The notes beneath the pieces were generated by a model. The model ran no database searches. It saw nothing but the letters and a program-made list of their open reading frames with translations, and was not told the origin of the DNA. The translations under genes were made by a program, and so were the position numbers. From contig CAJADG010000081.1 in NCBI GenBank assembly GCA_903938445.1, forward strand, positions 1 to 64,000: a stretch of DNA of 64,000 nt, given 5' to 3'. This DNA is from an uncultured Bacteroidota bacterium (GTDB lineage: Bacteria > Bacteroidota > Bacteroidia > Chitinophagales > Chitinophagaceae). Positions 27,767-37,325 of this stretch are shown in pieces (the first letter of the stretch is position 1; every line of letters begins with the position of its first letter).

Positions 27767-29392
27767 ATGGCAGAAGTTATATTAATGCCTCGCTTAAGCG
27801 ATACAATGACCGAAGGAGTGATAGCGGCATGGCATAAAAAAGTGGGAGATACCGTTAAGAAGGGCGACTTATTAGCCGAAATCGAAACGGATAAAGCCAC
27901 CATGGAATTAGAGAGTTACCAAGATGGAGTGCTTTTGCATATTGGTACACCTCGTGGAGGAAAATTACAGGTGAATGATTTACTTGCCATTTTTGGTAAG
28001 GAAGGAGAAGATATTAGCGGATTAATTAATGGCGCAAATGTTGCTCCAGCTCCTACTGCTGTTGAAATGCCTGCTACTTCTGCACCTGCAGCGCCTGCAG
28101 CAAGCGGAGTAGATTATACTAAAATGGAGGAAGTTGTGTTAATGCCTCGTTTGAGTGATACCATGACAGAGGGTGTTATTGCTGGATGGCAAAAGAAAGT
28201 GGGAGATACTGTGAAGAAAGGAGAAGTGTTAGCGGATATCGAAACAGATAAAGCTACCATGGAATTAGAATCTTATAAGGATGGAATTTTATTATATCAA
28301 GGTGCTCAAAAAGGAGAAAAGATTTTAGTCAACGATTTGCTTTGCATAATCGGTCAAACCGGAATGGATATTGATGCAATCGTAAAAGGAATTAAGGGAG
28401 GTGCTACAACAGCGACTGCACCTGCTGCTGCTCCTGCTGCATCAACACAAGCTGCCGCTCCAGCGCCAGTTGCAACTTCGGCTCCAGCACCTGCTGCTGT
28501 ACAAGTTGTAAATGAAGGACGCATTTTTGCATCTCCATTAGCGAAAAAAATTGCACAAGAAAAAGGAATCGATTTAAAATATGTGAAGGGTACGGGTGAG
28601 AATGGAAGAATCACAAGAACAGATTTGGAAAACTATACTCCAGCAGCCGCTGATGCAAAAGCAAATGCTACTGTATCATCAGCATCTACAAGCTTTGTGC
28701 CAGCTGGTACGGTGAGCTTTGTGGATACGCCGGTTTCACAAATGCGTAAAGTAATTGCAAAGCGTTTGAGCGAAAGCTTATTTACTGCGCCGCATTTTTA
28801 TTTGACCATGAAAATTAATATGGACGCTGCTATCAAAGCACGTACTTTATTAAATGAAAATGCAACTACTAAGATTAGCTTTAATGATATGATTGTGAAA
28901 GCAACTGCATTGTCATTAAAACAACATCCAAAAGTAAATAGTAGTTGGATGGGGGATTTTATTAGAGAAAATCATCACGTAAATATTGGGATTGCAGTAG
29001 CTGTAGACGAAGGTTTATTAGTACCTGTGTTACGTTTTGCAGATAGCTTGAGCTTATCACAAATTAGCGGAAACGTAAAAGAATTTGCAAAGAAAGCAAA
29101 AGATAAAAAATTACAACCTGCAGATTGGGAAGGAAGTACATTCACCATTTCTAATTTAGGCATGTTTGGTATTGACCAATTCACTGCAATTATCAATCCG
29201 CCAGATGCTTGTATTTTAGCAGTAGGTGGAATTGCACAAGAACCTGTAGTGAAAGGTGGTCAAATAGTTCCAGGAAATGTGATGAATGTTACTTTAAGTT
29301 GTGACCACCGTGTAGTAGATGGTGCAACAGGAGCAGCGTTCTTACAAACTTTAAAGAGTTTATTAGAAGAGCCATTAAGAATGTTGGCGTAG
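27767..29392 (+). CDS. pdhC: Dihydrolipoamide acetyltransferase (E2 of pyruvate dehydrogenase)
   Basis: E2 core of a 2-oxoacid dehydrogenase complex, 541 aa. Domains in order: lipoyl 1 (residues ~1-78, ETDKATMELESY), an Ala/Pro linker, lipoyl 2 (~122-200, same motif), a long Ala/Pro linker, the E3/E1-binding domain (ASPLAKKIAQEKGIDL, ~247-285) and the acyltransferase domain with catalytic SCDHRVVDGATGA. Two lipoyl domains point to pyruvate as substrate. The two lipoyl copies are near-identical in their core, an internal duplication. The E1 and E3 partners are not adjacent. Confidence 0.94.
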   Translation: MAEVILMPRLSDTMTEGVIAAWHKKVGDTVKKGDLLAEIETDKATMELESYQDGVLLHIGTPRGGKLQVNDLLAIFGKEGEDISGLINGANVAPAPTAVEMPATSAPAAPAASGVDYTKMEEVVLMPRLSDTMTEGVIAGWQKKVGDTVKKGEVLADIETDKATMELESYKDGILLYQGAQKGEKILVNDLLCIIGQTGMDIDAIVKGIKGGATTATAPAAAPAASTQAAAPAPVATSAPAPAAVQVVNEGRIFASPLAKKIAQEKGIDLKYVKGTGENGRITRTDLENYTPAAADAKANATVSSASTSFVPAGTVSFVDTPVSQMRKVIAKRLSESLFTAPHFYLTMKINMDAAIKARTLLNENATTKISFNDMIVKATALSLKQHPKVNSSWMGDFIRENHHVNIGIAVAVDEGLLVPVLRFADSLSLSQISGNVKEFAKKAKDKKLQPADWEGSTFTISNLGMFGIDQFTAIINPPDACILAVGGIAQEPVVKGGQIVPGNVMNVTLSCDHRVVDGATGAAFLQTLKSLLEEPLRMLA

Positions 29393-29450
29393 GAAGGCCC
29401 CACGATTTTTTAACTTTTAAGTTAAGTTTAATTAAAAAAGTAAACATATA

Positions 29451-29480
29451 AAAAAGCCCCGATCAACTCGAGGCTTTTTG
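29451..29480 (+). terminator. Terminator after the E2 gene
   Basis: AAAAAGCCCCGA pairs imperfectly (one mismatch) with TCGAGGCTTTTT around a short loop, with an A-tract before and T-tract after. It may also serve the convergent metalloprotease gene. Confidence 0.78.
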
Positions 29481-29504
29481 TTTCAGTGTATTTGATTTTT
29501 ACAT

Positions 29505-31949
29505 CTAAAAATCACTATCACATCCAATAGGAGCACCTGGTGCAATCACTACTGGTTTTGGTAAATTGATTGTTCCAGGGTTTTTAATTCTTTCAATGGC
29601 AAAATCATATTGAGCTTTATGCGCTACATCTGTTTTGCTTAAGCTTTCTAATTTTGTTTTTAATTGTTGTAAACGGTCATTACAAATGCTTCTTACTTCG
29701 TAGTTGGCTTCAGCACTTTGATGTACTCCCAATAACCAAGTTAAAACTTGTTGTTGTGTTTGTTGGTGAACACTACCTTCTAAGCCGGCAGGTATTTTAG
29801 CATACCATGTATTTTTTAAAATAGCGTCCAGTACATTGTCAAATCCAATGGTATTAGCTCTTGCTTTATTTTGAACTAATCGATTGGCTCTTTCTACATT
29901 AAATAAAAATGCTAATTCATAATCTGCTAAAGCTTCTGCTGCACTTAAAGCATCAAAGCTCATGCCTGTTCTTTTTTCAAATAATTCCCCTACACCATAA
30001 TACATTGGTGGTCTTGGTGGTATTAAGGCTAAAATATTTTCTGGTATAGTAAGTGTACTAGCTGACAAGCAATTTACAGCAGCATCTAATGCCTTTTGTT
30101 GCATTGCATTTGAAAGAATAGTTGGCTTGATTTGATTTTGATCGCCTCTTACGCTATAGTTATAATTGATACCACCAATTAATTTAGTTACTGCTTCCAA
30201 TTGATAGCGATGATAATTATACGCAGGTACTAAAACGTCTTCTAATTTAGTAAGTGGAGTTCCGTTTTGTATAGCTTCTTCTCCAAATTGGGCAATTGCT
30301 TTTTTACGTACTGCTAAAGTTTGATTTAATCCAGCAACAGCATCTCCATTATTATCCCATAAATGCGCATAGGGGTGAAAGCCACTGGCAGCGCGCGCAT
30401 CAGCGTCTGCAATAAATAATAATCCATTTTTAGAATTTTCTTCTAATAACTTATTAAGTGCAGCTGGCTCATTGGTGCCTGCAGGAAAATCTGTGTATCC
30501 ATACATGATGGCTCTTTTATCCCATGCTCCAATTTCGTTGGTATATACTTTTGAAAAATCAATTTCACCCTTATCATTTACAAAAATATTGGGATGCGGA
30601 TAGTCCATTACCGAAGCACGATCATTATAGCTGGATGCATAATTGTGTTGTAAACCCAAAGTATGTCCTACTTCATGCGCAGCTAATTGTCTTAATCTTT
30701 GCAACGCTGCAGTTCTCATTTTATCTGTAACGGGTTTGCCATTGATGTAAGGTGAAAGTAGAGATGTAAAAATTAAATAATCCTGTCTCACTCTTAATGA
30801 ACCCAAGGTTACCTGTCCTTTAATAATTTCACCAGTTCTTGGGTCTGAAATAGTCATTCCATAACTCCAACCGCGTGTAGAACGATGCACCCAGTTGATC
30901 ATATTGTAACGTATATCCATTGGGTCTGCACTGTCGGGTAATATTTTTACTTGGAATGCATTTTTATATCCTGCTGCTTCAAATGCTTGATTCCACCAAC
31001 TTGCACCTTCTAATAATGCAGAACGAATGGGCTCAGGTGTTCCATTATCTAAATAATATACAATTGGTTTTACTGCTTCACTGACTGCTGCATTGGGATC
31101 TTTCTTTTGTAATCGATGACGATTGATAATCATTTTTTCAATAGGCTCACTAAAGTCACTGCCATAATCAAAATAACTTGTTCCAAAATAACCGCTTCTT
31201 ATATCATAATTTCTTGCATGATAATTTTGATCAGGAAGTTCAACAAAACTATGATGCATGCGCACAGTTATAGCTTCGTTGGATGGAGTTACTGCATTTA
31301 CTAATCTACCAGCATCTGCGCCACCTATAAAAGTAAGTGTAGCTTCCATCTCAGTATTCTTTGGAAAGTTTTTTGTGTTGTTAATATATATTGCTGAACG
31401 ACCTTCATTAAGTGTGTAAGTGCCTTGCTTCATTTTTCTAATCTTATCTGCTACTCCATGTGCATCTCTTAATAAAAAAGAAGTGGCATCTACTAATGCA
31501 ATTGTGTGTCTAGTTCCATTAGAAGAATCAATACTTTCTGCTTCCACATTAAAACTAAAAATAATGGATTGGGCGAATGACTCGTTCACTGCTTTTTGTT
31601 CTCTTGGATCATTGGTGACAGCACGAAAATTATAATTAGGTTGAGTTAATAAGATTTTTTTACCAACTCTTTGAAAATATACTATTCTTGAACCACCTAT
31701 TTGTCCTCTATCAAGTCCAATATCATTAGATCCTAAGCCAGCAGGCAAAGAGTTTACATACAAAAATGGGGTTTCTAGTTTATCAATGGCCATATACATT
31801 TTACCATTGGCAGCATCCCACCAATAATTAAAGTAGCCTTTGTGGTATTCCAAATTTTTTGTTTTATCTGAAATAGTTTGTGCATTACTGTTTTTTTGCA
31901 TGCATAATACTAGAGATAAAAATAGAATATGCTTTAAAATTTGTCGCAT
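29505..31949 (-). CDS. Secreted zinc-dependent metalloprotease (DUF5117/DUF4953 type)
   Basis: Large exported protein of 814 aa with a signal peptide (LFLSLVLCMQKNSNA). The zinc-binding motif HEVGHTLGLQHN (around residues 420-432) is the extended HExxHxxGxxH of metzincin-like peptidases, followed by a Met-turn candidate SVMDYPHP. The N-terminal part (ETPFLYVNSLPAGLGSNDIGLDRGQ) is the DUF5117 domain common in Bacteroidota, and the C-terminal half is helical DUF4953-like. All metal ligands are intact. The substrate is unknown; location is probably periplasm or cell surface. A histone-like gene lies upstream behind a terminator. Confidence 0.85.
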   Translation of the reverse strand: MRQILKHILFLSLVLCMQKNSNAQTISDKTKNLEYHKGYFNYWWDAANGKMYMAIDKLETPFLYVNSLPAGLGSNDIGLDRGQIGGSRIVYFQRVGKKILLTQPNYNFRAVTNDPREQKAVNESFAQSIIFSFNVEAESIDSSNGTRHTIALVDATSFLLRDAHGVADKIRKMKQGTYTLNEGRSAIYINNTKNFPKNTEMEATLTFIGGADAGRLVNAVTPSNEAITVRMHHSFVELPDQNYHARNYDIRSGYFGTSYFDYGSDFSEPIEKMIINRHRLQKKDPNAAVSEAVKPIVYYLDNGTPEPIRSALLEGASWWNQAFEAAGYKNAFQVKILPDSADPMDIRYNMINWVHRSTRGWSYGMTISDPRTGEIIKGQVTLGSLRVRQDYLIFTSLLSPYINGKPVTDKMRTAALQRLRQLAAHEVGHTLGLQHNYASSYNDRASVMDYPHPNIFVNDKGEIDFSKVYTNEIGAWDKRAIMYGYTDFPAGTNEPAALNKLLEENSKNGLLFIADADARAASGFHPYAHLWDNNGDAVAGLNQTLAVRKKAIAQFGEEAIQNGTPLTKLEDVLVPAYNYHRYQLEAVTKLIGGINYNYSVRGDQNQIKPTILSNAMQQKALDAAVNCLSASTLTIPENILALIPPRPPMYYGVGELFEKRTGMSFDALSAAEALADYELAFLFNVERANRLVQNKARANTIGFDNVLDAILKNTWYAKIPAGLEGSVHQQTQQQVLTWLLGVHQSAEANYEVRSICNDRLQQLKTKLESLSKTDVAHKAQYDFAIERIKNPGTINLPKPVVIAPGAPIGCDSDF

Positions 31950-31974
31950 CTTATTTGGTTGAGTATTAAAATAA

Positions 31975-32002
31975 AAAATCCCGCTTTATAGGGCGGGATT
32001 TT
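31975..32002 (-). terminator. Terminator after the histone H1-like gene
   Basis: AAAATCCCGC (31975-31984) pairs with GCGGGATTTT (31993-32002) across an 8-nt loop, with T-tract on the minus-strand 3' side; it begins 16 nt after the stop of the Lys/Ala-rich gene. Confidence 0.88.
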
Positions 32003-32018
32003 ATGGTAAATGATATTA

Positions 32019-32564
32019 CTATGCTGTTGGATTCGTATCGCTTGTTGGCTCAGCAAAAAGTGTTTGAGGAACTGCTTCAACAACTACTGGAGCTGGTGCA
32101 GGTGCTGCAACTACTTTTTTAGCAACTTTCTTTTTTGCTACTGGTTTTTTAGCAACTACTTTCTTAGTGGCAGGTTTAGTTGCTTTTTTAGGAGCTACTT
32201 TCTTTGCTGCTTTTTTTACAGTTGGTGTTTTAGCAACTACTTTCTTAGCTGTAGGTTTAGCTGCTTTTTTAGGAGCTACTTTCTTTGCTGCTTTTTTTAC
32301 AGTTGGTTTTTTAGCAACTACTTTTTTAGCTGTAGGTTTAGCTGCTTTTTTAGGAGCTACTTTCTTTGCTGTTTTTTTTACAGTTGGTTTTTTAGCAACT
32401 ACTTTTTTAGCTGCAGGTTTAGTTGCTTTTTTAGGAGCTACTTTCTTTGTTGCTTTTTTTGCAGTTGGTTTTTTAGCAACTACTTTTTTAGCTGCAGGTT
32501 TAGTTGCTTTTTTAGGAGCTACTTTTTTTGCAGGAGCTGATTTCTTTTTGCTTGACTTTGCCAT
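32019..32564 (-). CDS. Histone H1-like Lys/Ala/Pro-rich repeat protein
   Basis: Very basic 181-aa protein made almost only of Lys, Ala, Pro, Val and Thr. Residues 13-147 are five tandem copies of a 27-residue unit of the form KKVAPKKATKPAAKKVVAK followed by a KPTxKKxx tail. The start is MAKSSKKKSAPA; the C-terminus switches to an acidic, non-repetitive tail with PAPAPVVVEAVPQ. The composition is that of the C-terminal tail of eukaryotic H1 and of bacterial H1-like nucleoid proteins such as HctB and BpH1, so DNA binding or compaction is inferred. Coding on the other strand is a repeat shadow. Confidence 0.8.
   Translation of the reverse strand: MAKSSKKKSAPAKKVAPKKATKPAAKKVVAKKPTAKKATKKVAPKKATKPAAKKVVAKKPTVKKTAKKVAPKKAAKPTAKKVVAKKPTVKKAAKKVAPKKAAKPTAKKVVAKTPTVKKAAKKVAPKKATKPATKKVVAKKPVAKKKVAKKVVAAPAPAPVVVEAVPQTLFAEPTSDTNPTA
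32124..32528 (-). repeat. Five tandem 81-bp repeats inside the histone H1-like gene
   Basis: The same 9-mer GGAGCTACT (plus strand) recurs at 32191, 32272, 32353, 32434 and 32515, exactly 81 bp apart. Each copy encodes 27 residues in frame. The middle copies are nearly identical at DNA level, which points to recent unequal exchange or slippage and possible length polymorphism. Confidence 0.9.
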
Positions 32565-32655
32565 GGAGGTTATTTTAATTTAGTTAGTAAGTTTATTTTT
32601 ATAAAATTACATCGTTTTGTTGACACAAAATAAAATCTATTTATATTTTTAATAA

Positions 32656-32663
32656 TAGATTTG
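32656..32663 (+). promoter_or_regulatory. -7 promoter element of the CoA-binding protein gene, 4 nt from its start
   Basis: TAGATTTG, an exact TAnnTTTG match, separated from the ATG at 32668 by TAAC only; predicts a leaderless message. Confidence 0.5.
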
Positions 32664-32667
32664 TAAC

Positions 32668-33033
32668 ATGCAAACGCCCATCACCTTAGTAATAGGAGCT
32701 TCTCCTAACCCAGACAGATACAGTTTTTTAGCAACTCAATTGTTGCATGAAAAAAAATATCAAGTTTATCCTTTTGGAATTAAGAAAGGACAAATTGGTG
32801 AGCTGGAAATTTTACATGATTGGCCAAAGACCGGAACCATTGATACGGTTACTTTGTATGTGGGTCCTGCCGGACAGGTAGCATATTATGATGCCATATT
32901 ATCATTGGCGCCAAGACGCATCATTTTTAATCCTGGCACCGAAAACCCTGATTTACAAGCATTAGCAACTGCTAAGGGGATAGAAACCATTGAAGCATGT
33001 ACACTTGTTTTGTTAAAAACAGGACAATACTAA
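32668..33033 (+). CDS. CoA-binding domain protein (YccU-like)
   Basis: Single Rossmann-fold protein of 121 aa of the CoA_binding_2 family (related to the CoA-binding domain of succinyl-CoA synthetase). VIGASPNPDRYSFLATQLL is the nucleotide-binding beta-alpha-beta start and IIFNPGTENPDLQ with GIETIEACTLV completes the fold. No catalytic domain is attached. The physiological role is not known. Convergent with yifB, 3 nt apart. Confidence 0.86.
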   Translation: MQTPITLVIGASPNPDRYSFLATQLLHEKKYQVYPFGIKKGQIGELEILHDWPKTGTIDTVTLYVGPAGQVAYYDAILSLAPRRIIFNPGTENPDLQALATAKGIETIEACTLVLLKTGQY

Positions 33034-33036
33034 CCG

Positions 33037-34590
33037 CTACTTTTTCCATTTGCCCCAACTGTCTCTGTCCAAACATCGATATTGTATTGCCTCGCTGATA
33101 TGTGTCGGACTAATAGAAATATCAGCTGCTAAATCTGCGATAGTCCTTGCAACCCTCAAAATACGATCATGTGCCCTTGCACTTAATTGAAATTGCTCCA
33201 TAGCACTTTGAAGCAATATTCTCCCTTCTTCGTTTAGTTTACAATTGTCTTTTAATTGAATGGGGCTCATCTGAGCATTGGTGAATGTATTTGGGTGATT
33301 TGAAAATCTTTCACCCTGAATAGTTCTTGCGGATAAAACTGATTTTTTGATATCCTCTGTAGTTCTGGGTGTATTTATTTCATTTAATGAAGAAAAGGAA
33401 ATGGGAGAAAGTTCAACATGTAAATCAATACGATCTAGTAATGGGCCGGATATTTTGTGTAGGTATTTTTGAATGGCAGTGGTACTGCAAACACAAGCTT
33501 TAGTGGGGTGATTGTAGAATCCGCAGGGGCAGGGGTTCATTGCCGCAACCAACATAAATCTAGCTGGGTAACTTAAATTCATTTTAGCTCTTGATATATG
33601 CACGATGCCTTCTTCCATGGGCTGTCTTAAAACTTCAATTACGGTTCTTTTAAATTCTGGCAGTTCATCTAAAAATAATACGCCATTATGTGCTAGCGAT
33701 ATTTCACCTGGCTGAGGATAACTACCGCCTCCAATGAGTGCTATGTCAGATATTGTATGATGGGGCTGTCTAAAGGGGCGTTGTAATTGTAACTCATTTA
33801 ATAAACCACCCTTATTGGATACACTATAAATTTGAGTGGTTTCAATTACTTCTTTTTTTGAAAGTGGTGGTAAGATGGAAACGATACTTTTTGCCAACAT
33901 GGTTTTCCCAGCACCTGGTGGACCAATCATAATAAGGTTATGACCTCCTGCACTTGCAATTTCAAGTGCTCTTTTTCCATGTAGTTGGCCTTTTACTTCC
34001 TCTATTGTTGGCAATGCAATAGTGGAGGCAATATCGATAGAGGGACTTATATATTTATTGTGAATCTGCGGTTGTAAACTTCCATTTTTAATAAATTCAA
34101 CCACCTCCTTTAAATGTCTAAAACCAAATATGGGGATGCCTTCAATGATAGATGCTTCTTTTATATTTTCAATTGGAATAATTAATGCTTTCAAATTTTC
34201 TGACTTTGCTTTAATGGCCATGGCAAGCGCACCTTTAATGGGATTGATAAGACCATCAAGTCCTAATTCTCCCATGATCAGTAGTTGATCTAATGGCATG
34301 ATTGTCTCTAATTGTTCTGATGCGGCAATAAGCCCAATGGCGATGGGCAAATCAAAAGCAGTTCCAGTTTTTCTAATATCAGCGGGGGATAAATTAATGA
34401 GTACTTTTGTGCGAGGCATGTGAAAACCATTTGCTTTAATGGCACTTTCAGTTCGATCTAAACTTTCTTTAATAGCAATGTCGGGAAGGCCTACAATTCC
34501 ATAACCTTGGCCCATACTCACATTTATTTCAATAGTAATGAGGGTTGCTTCAATGCCAATGATGGAACTTCCTTTAATTTTAATGAGCAT
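33037..34590 (-). CDS. YifB/ComM family Mg-chelatase-like AAA+ ATPase
   Basis: Cytoplasmic AAA+ protein of 517 aa. An N-terminal Lon-like domain (INVSMGQGYGIVGLPDIAIKES) precedes the Mg-chelatase AAA core: Walker A GPPGAGKTMLAKS (about 222), Walker B LFLDELPEF, the Cys-rich NPCPCGFYNHPTKACVC and the sensor region LLDRIDLHVEL. The family member ComM is a branch-migration helicase that aids integration of transformed DNA in Haemophilus and Vibrio. Whether this organism is competent cannot be told here. Next upstream on the strand is a MutS-like gene. Confidence 0.93.
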   Translation of the reverse strand: MLIKIKGSSIIGIEATLITIEINVSMGQGYGIVGLPDIAIKESLDRTESAIKANGFHMPRTKVLINLSPADIRKTGTAFDLPIAIGLIAASEQLETIMPLDQLLIMGELGLDGLINPIKGALAMAIKAKSENLKALIIPIENIKEASIIEGIPIFGFRHLKEVVEFIKNGSLQPQIHNKYISPSIDIASTIALPTIEEVKGQLHGKRALEIASAGGHNLIMIGPPGAGKTMLAKSIVSILPPLSKKEVIETTQIYSVSNKGGLLNELQLQRPFRQPHHTISDIALIGGGSYPQPGEISLAHNGVLFLDELPEFKRTVIEVLRQPMEEGIVHISRAKMNLSYPARFMLVAAMNPCPCGFYNHPTKACVCSTTAIQKYLHKISGPLLDRIDLHVELSPISFSSLNEINTPRTTEDIKKSVLSARTIQGERFSNHPNTFTNAQMSPIQLKDNCKLNEEGRILLQSAMEQFQLSARAHDRILRVARTIADLAADISISPTHISEAIQYRCLDRDSWGKWKK

Positions 34591-34643
34591 ATTTTTTGCT
34601 CAAAATCTAATTGATATTTTTTACTGATTAGAAGGTATAAATA

Positions 34644-35957
34644 CTATAAAGCGTTTAATAAATCCACTACGCCTTCTCTTTCTAAAATAAGATATCCAAT
34701 ACGATCCTGGCTGATGCCAGGGGTGAGATGGTATTGAAAATGAAGTTGCTTATCTTTTACTGAAGTTTCAAAGTAACTAAATTGAATATTATCATGTTTT
34801 TTTAATCCTTCACTAATTTCATATAAGTGAGTGGATAAAATAAAAATGCTACTTCTTAATTTTTGTAAACCTTCAATCACTTGTGTACTACACTTCATAG
34901 CGTCTAAAATATTAGTGCCCTTAAAAAGCTCATCAATCAAAACGCAATTCTTTTTGCCATCATTGATTTTAAGCACCGTATTTTTTATTCTTTGCACTTC
35001 ATTATAAAAATAACTTTCTCCTTTCATCACATTATCTGCAATATTTAAATTGGTAATGAGACCATCCATTACGGTAAGTGTAATTTTTTTTGCAGGAGCG
35101 CCAATGCCAATATGGGAAAGATATACAACAATTCCCATGGTTTTAATAAAGGTGCTTTTCCCTGCCATATTAGCCCCTGTTAAAAATAAAAAGTTTTTTT
35201 CAGGAGTAAGGGTAAGGTCATTACCAATGGCATTATGCACCAAGGGGTGTACTGCTTGCTCAACTGCTAAATAGGGCTTTGAATCCTCTATCCAATTAGG
35301 AAATTCAAATTCATAATTGGTATGCGCTTTTGCCAAACTATATAAAGCATCCAAATCATAAAAGTAATCTAAGAGAGATCTTATATGCGTTTTATAATGG
35401 TAAATTAAAAAGTAAGCTAGACTTAATACCTCCTGTGGCCCATTCACTTTATAATTTTTATCAATGGCGTCAAACCTAGGATTAGCAACAAGCTTACTAA
35501 TATTAATTACTAATTTTTCAATTACTGGGTTGTCATTTATTTTTTCAAACACGGACACCCAATCTTTTAAACTTTGAATAAATATGACAAGATGCTCTAC
35601 CGAATATTTAAGTAAAGAATAATCGGCTTTATTCCAAAATTGATACCAGTATGCGCCTGTATAACTTATTTGAGTAGGAATCGTTTTAAAACTAGTTTCA
35701 AAAAATTTTTCAATAATCAAACAAGTGCCATTGGAGATTTTCATGGTATCCACCAGCTCCATATTTTCAATAAATGAATTAAGTGCAGCTTGTCTTTGTT
35801 CAATGAAAGTTAGAGATCCTAATGGTTGATGAAGGTAATTGTCTAAATATGCTTTACCCCCATTTGTTTTACAAAAATTTAAATGGCTGGCTAATCCAAT
35901 ATTTTCACCATTGTCAAATAGTCCAATATCCTGCAGTGTTATTTTATCAACTTGCAT
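34644..35957 (-). CDS. Short MutS-like ATPase
   Basis: Protein of 437 aa carrying the MutS core helices and C-terminal ABC-type ATPase but no mismatch-binding or connector domains; MutS is about 850 aa. Walker A is TGANMAGKSTFIKT (about 262), Walker B ends LIDELFKGT and the switch is STHLYEIS. Lever-type helices fill residues ~1-230. There is no Smr domain, so it is not MutS2. It resembles short MutS-family proteins common in Bacteroidota whose function is not established. Lies between yifB and pyrC on the same strand. Confidence 0.82.
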   Translation of the reverse strand: MQVDKITLQDIGLFDNGENIGLASHLNFCKTNGGKAYLDNYLHQPLGSLTFIEQRQAALNSFIENMELVDTMKISNGTCLIIEKFFETSFKTIPTQISYTGAYWYQFWNKADYSLLKYSVEHLVIFIQSLKDWVSVFEKINDNPVIEKLVINISKLVANPRFDAIDKNYKVNGPQEVLSLAYFLIYHYKTHIRSLLDYFYDLDALYSLAKAHTNYEFEFPNWIEDSKPYLAVEQAVHPLVHNAIGNDLTLTPEKNFLFLTGANMAGKSTFIKTMGIVVYLSHIGIGAPAKKITLTVMDGLITNLNIADNVMKGESYFYNEVQRIKNTVLKINDGKKNCVLIDELFKGTNILDAMKCSTQVIEGLQKLRSSIFILSTHLYEISEGLKKHDNIQFSYFETSVKDKQLHFQYHLTPGISQDRIGYLILEREGVVDLLNAL

Positions 35958-35980
35958 AATGCAATCTGTTATTAGTAGGA

Positions 35981-37321
35981 CTAGTCTCTGTCAAACTGAA
36001 GTCTTGCCCCCTTAACGGCTTCATTGAATTGACCAGCGTGATACACTAAATGACCATTTACAAATGTACTACTCACTTGAAAAGGGAAACTGGTATTTTC
36101 AAGTGGGCTCCATCCACATTTGTATAATATGTTTTCCTTGGTAATGGTGTAAGGGGCTTCTTTTACCAACACTAAGTCGGCATGATAACCTTCTCTAATA
36201 AAACCACGGTCTTTAATTTGAAAACAAGTAGCTACTGCATGACTCATTTTTTCTACCACTTTTTCCATGCTTATTTTCCCTTCTTTTACATATTTCAACA
36301 TCAACATTAAAGAATGTTGAACCAATGGGAGACCAGCATGTGCATGAACATAGTCTTCTTGCTTTTCTTCCCAGGTATGAGGTGCGTGATCAGTTGCAAT
36401 GATATCCAAACGGTTGTCCAATAAACCTTCCCATAAAGCTTTTTTATTTTCTGGTGCTTTGATGGCAGGATTACACTTAATCAAATTTCCTAATTGAGCA
36501 TAATCATCTGAAGTAAAATGTAAATGGTGCACACATACTTCAGAGGTTATTCGTTTATCAGCAAGCGGTCTTAGGTTAGAGAATAATTGTAATTCTTTCG
36601 CTGTGCTAATATGCAAAATATGTAATCTGGTATCAAATTTTTGAGCCAATTGAATTGCCTTCCATGAGGATTCAAAGCAAGCTTCCTCATTGCGAATGAT
36701 AGGATGATCTGATGGTTCTAAATGTGCTTTAATTGCTTCTAAATCTGCCTTATTTTTTTTAATAATACTTTCTTCTTCACAGTGGGTTGCAATCAACAAC
36801 TCTGATTTACTAAAAATATTTTCTAAAATAATGGGGTTGTCTACTAATAAGTTTCCAGTGGAAGAACCCATAAATATTTTAATACCACAAACTTCTTTCT
36901 TTTTAGCATTTGTTTTTAACACTTCCTCTAAGTTCTCTTGGGAAGTACCCATAAAAAAAGAATAGTTTGCTAAGGAAGTTTCTGCACCAATAGCATATTT
37001 TGCTTCTAATAATTCTTGTGTAAAAGTTGGAGGATTGGTGTTAGGCATTTCCATAAAACTTGTTACACCCCCCGCAACAGCAGCTTTAGCTTCTGAATAA
37101 ATATTGGCTTTATGGGTGAGTCCGGGTTCTCTAAAATGGACTTGATCGTCAATCACACCAGGCAATAAAAATTGTCCAGCTCCATCCATTTCAATCACAT
37201 TTTTAGAAGTACTAATATTGGGTCCAATTTTTTCAATTCTACCGTTTACAATAAGTACATCACCATGAATGCTTTTGCCTTCATTAACGATGGTTGTGTT
37301 TTTTATAATGTAGTTCTCCAT
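35981..37321 (-). CDS. pyrC: Dihydroorotase, class I
   Basis: Amidohydrolase of 446 aa that cyclises carbamoyl-aspartate to dihydroorotate in pyrimidine synthesis. The binuclear zinc site is complete: QVHFREPG (two His), the Lys to be carboxylated in GIKIFMGSSTG, ATHCEEE, LHILHIST and TDHAPHTWEEK. Its length and motifs match active bacterial class I enzymes rather than the inactive PyrC-prime form. It is 4 nt from porT, so both are probably cotranscribed with ubiE. Confidence 0.93.
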   Translation of the reverse strand: MENYIIKNTTIVNEGKSIHGDVLIVNGRIEKIGPNISTSKNVIEMDGAGQFLLPGVIDDQVHFREPGLTHKANIYSEAKAAVAGGVTSFMEMPNTNPPTFTQELLEAKYAIGAETSLANYSFFMGTSQENLEEVLKTNAKKKEVCGIKIFMGSSTGNLLVDNPIILENIFSKSELLIATHCEEESIIKKNKADLEAIKAHLEPSDHPIIRNEEACFESSWKAIQLAQKFDTRLHILHISTAKELQLFSNLRPLADKRITSEVCVHHLHFTSDDYAQLGNLIKCNPAIKAPENKKALWEGLLDNRLDIIATDHAPHTWEEKQEDYVHAHAGLPLVQHSLMLMLKYVKEGKISMEKVVEKMSHAVATCFQIKDRGFIREGYHADLVLVKEAPYTITKENILYKCGWSPLENTSFPFQVSSTFVNGHLVYHAGQFNEAVKGARLQFDRD

Positions 37322-37325
37322 AATA

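Noticed and set aside
32124-32528. Regular 81-bp periodicity that could suggest a CRISPR array or satellite
   Set aside because: There are no spacers; the whole unit repeats and stays in frame as a 27-residue protein repeat.
32010-32583. Long Cys/Phe/Trp-rich and Ala/Phe-rich open frames on the plus strand opposite the H1-like gene
   Set aside because: They are shadows of the 81-bp coding repeat on the minus strand: low-complexity, no start context, no family resemblance.
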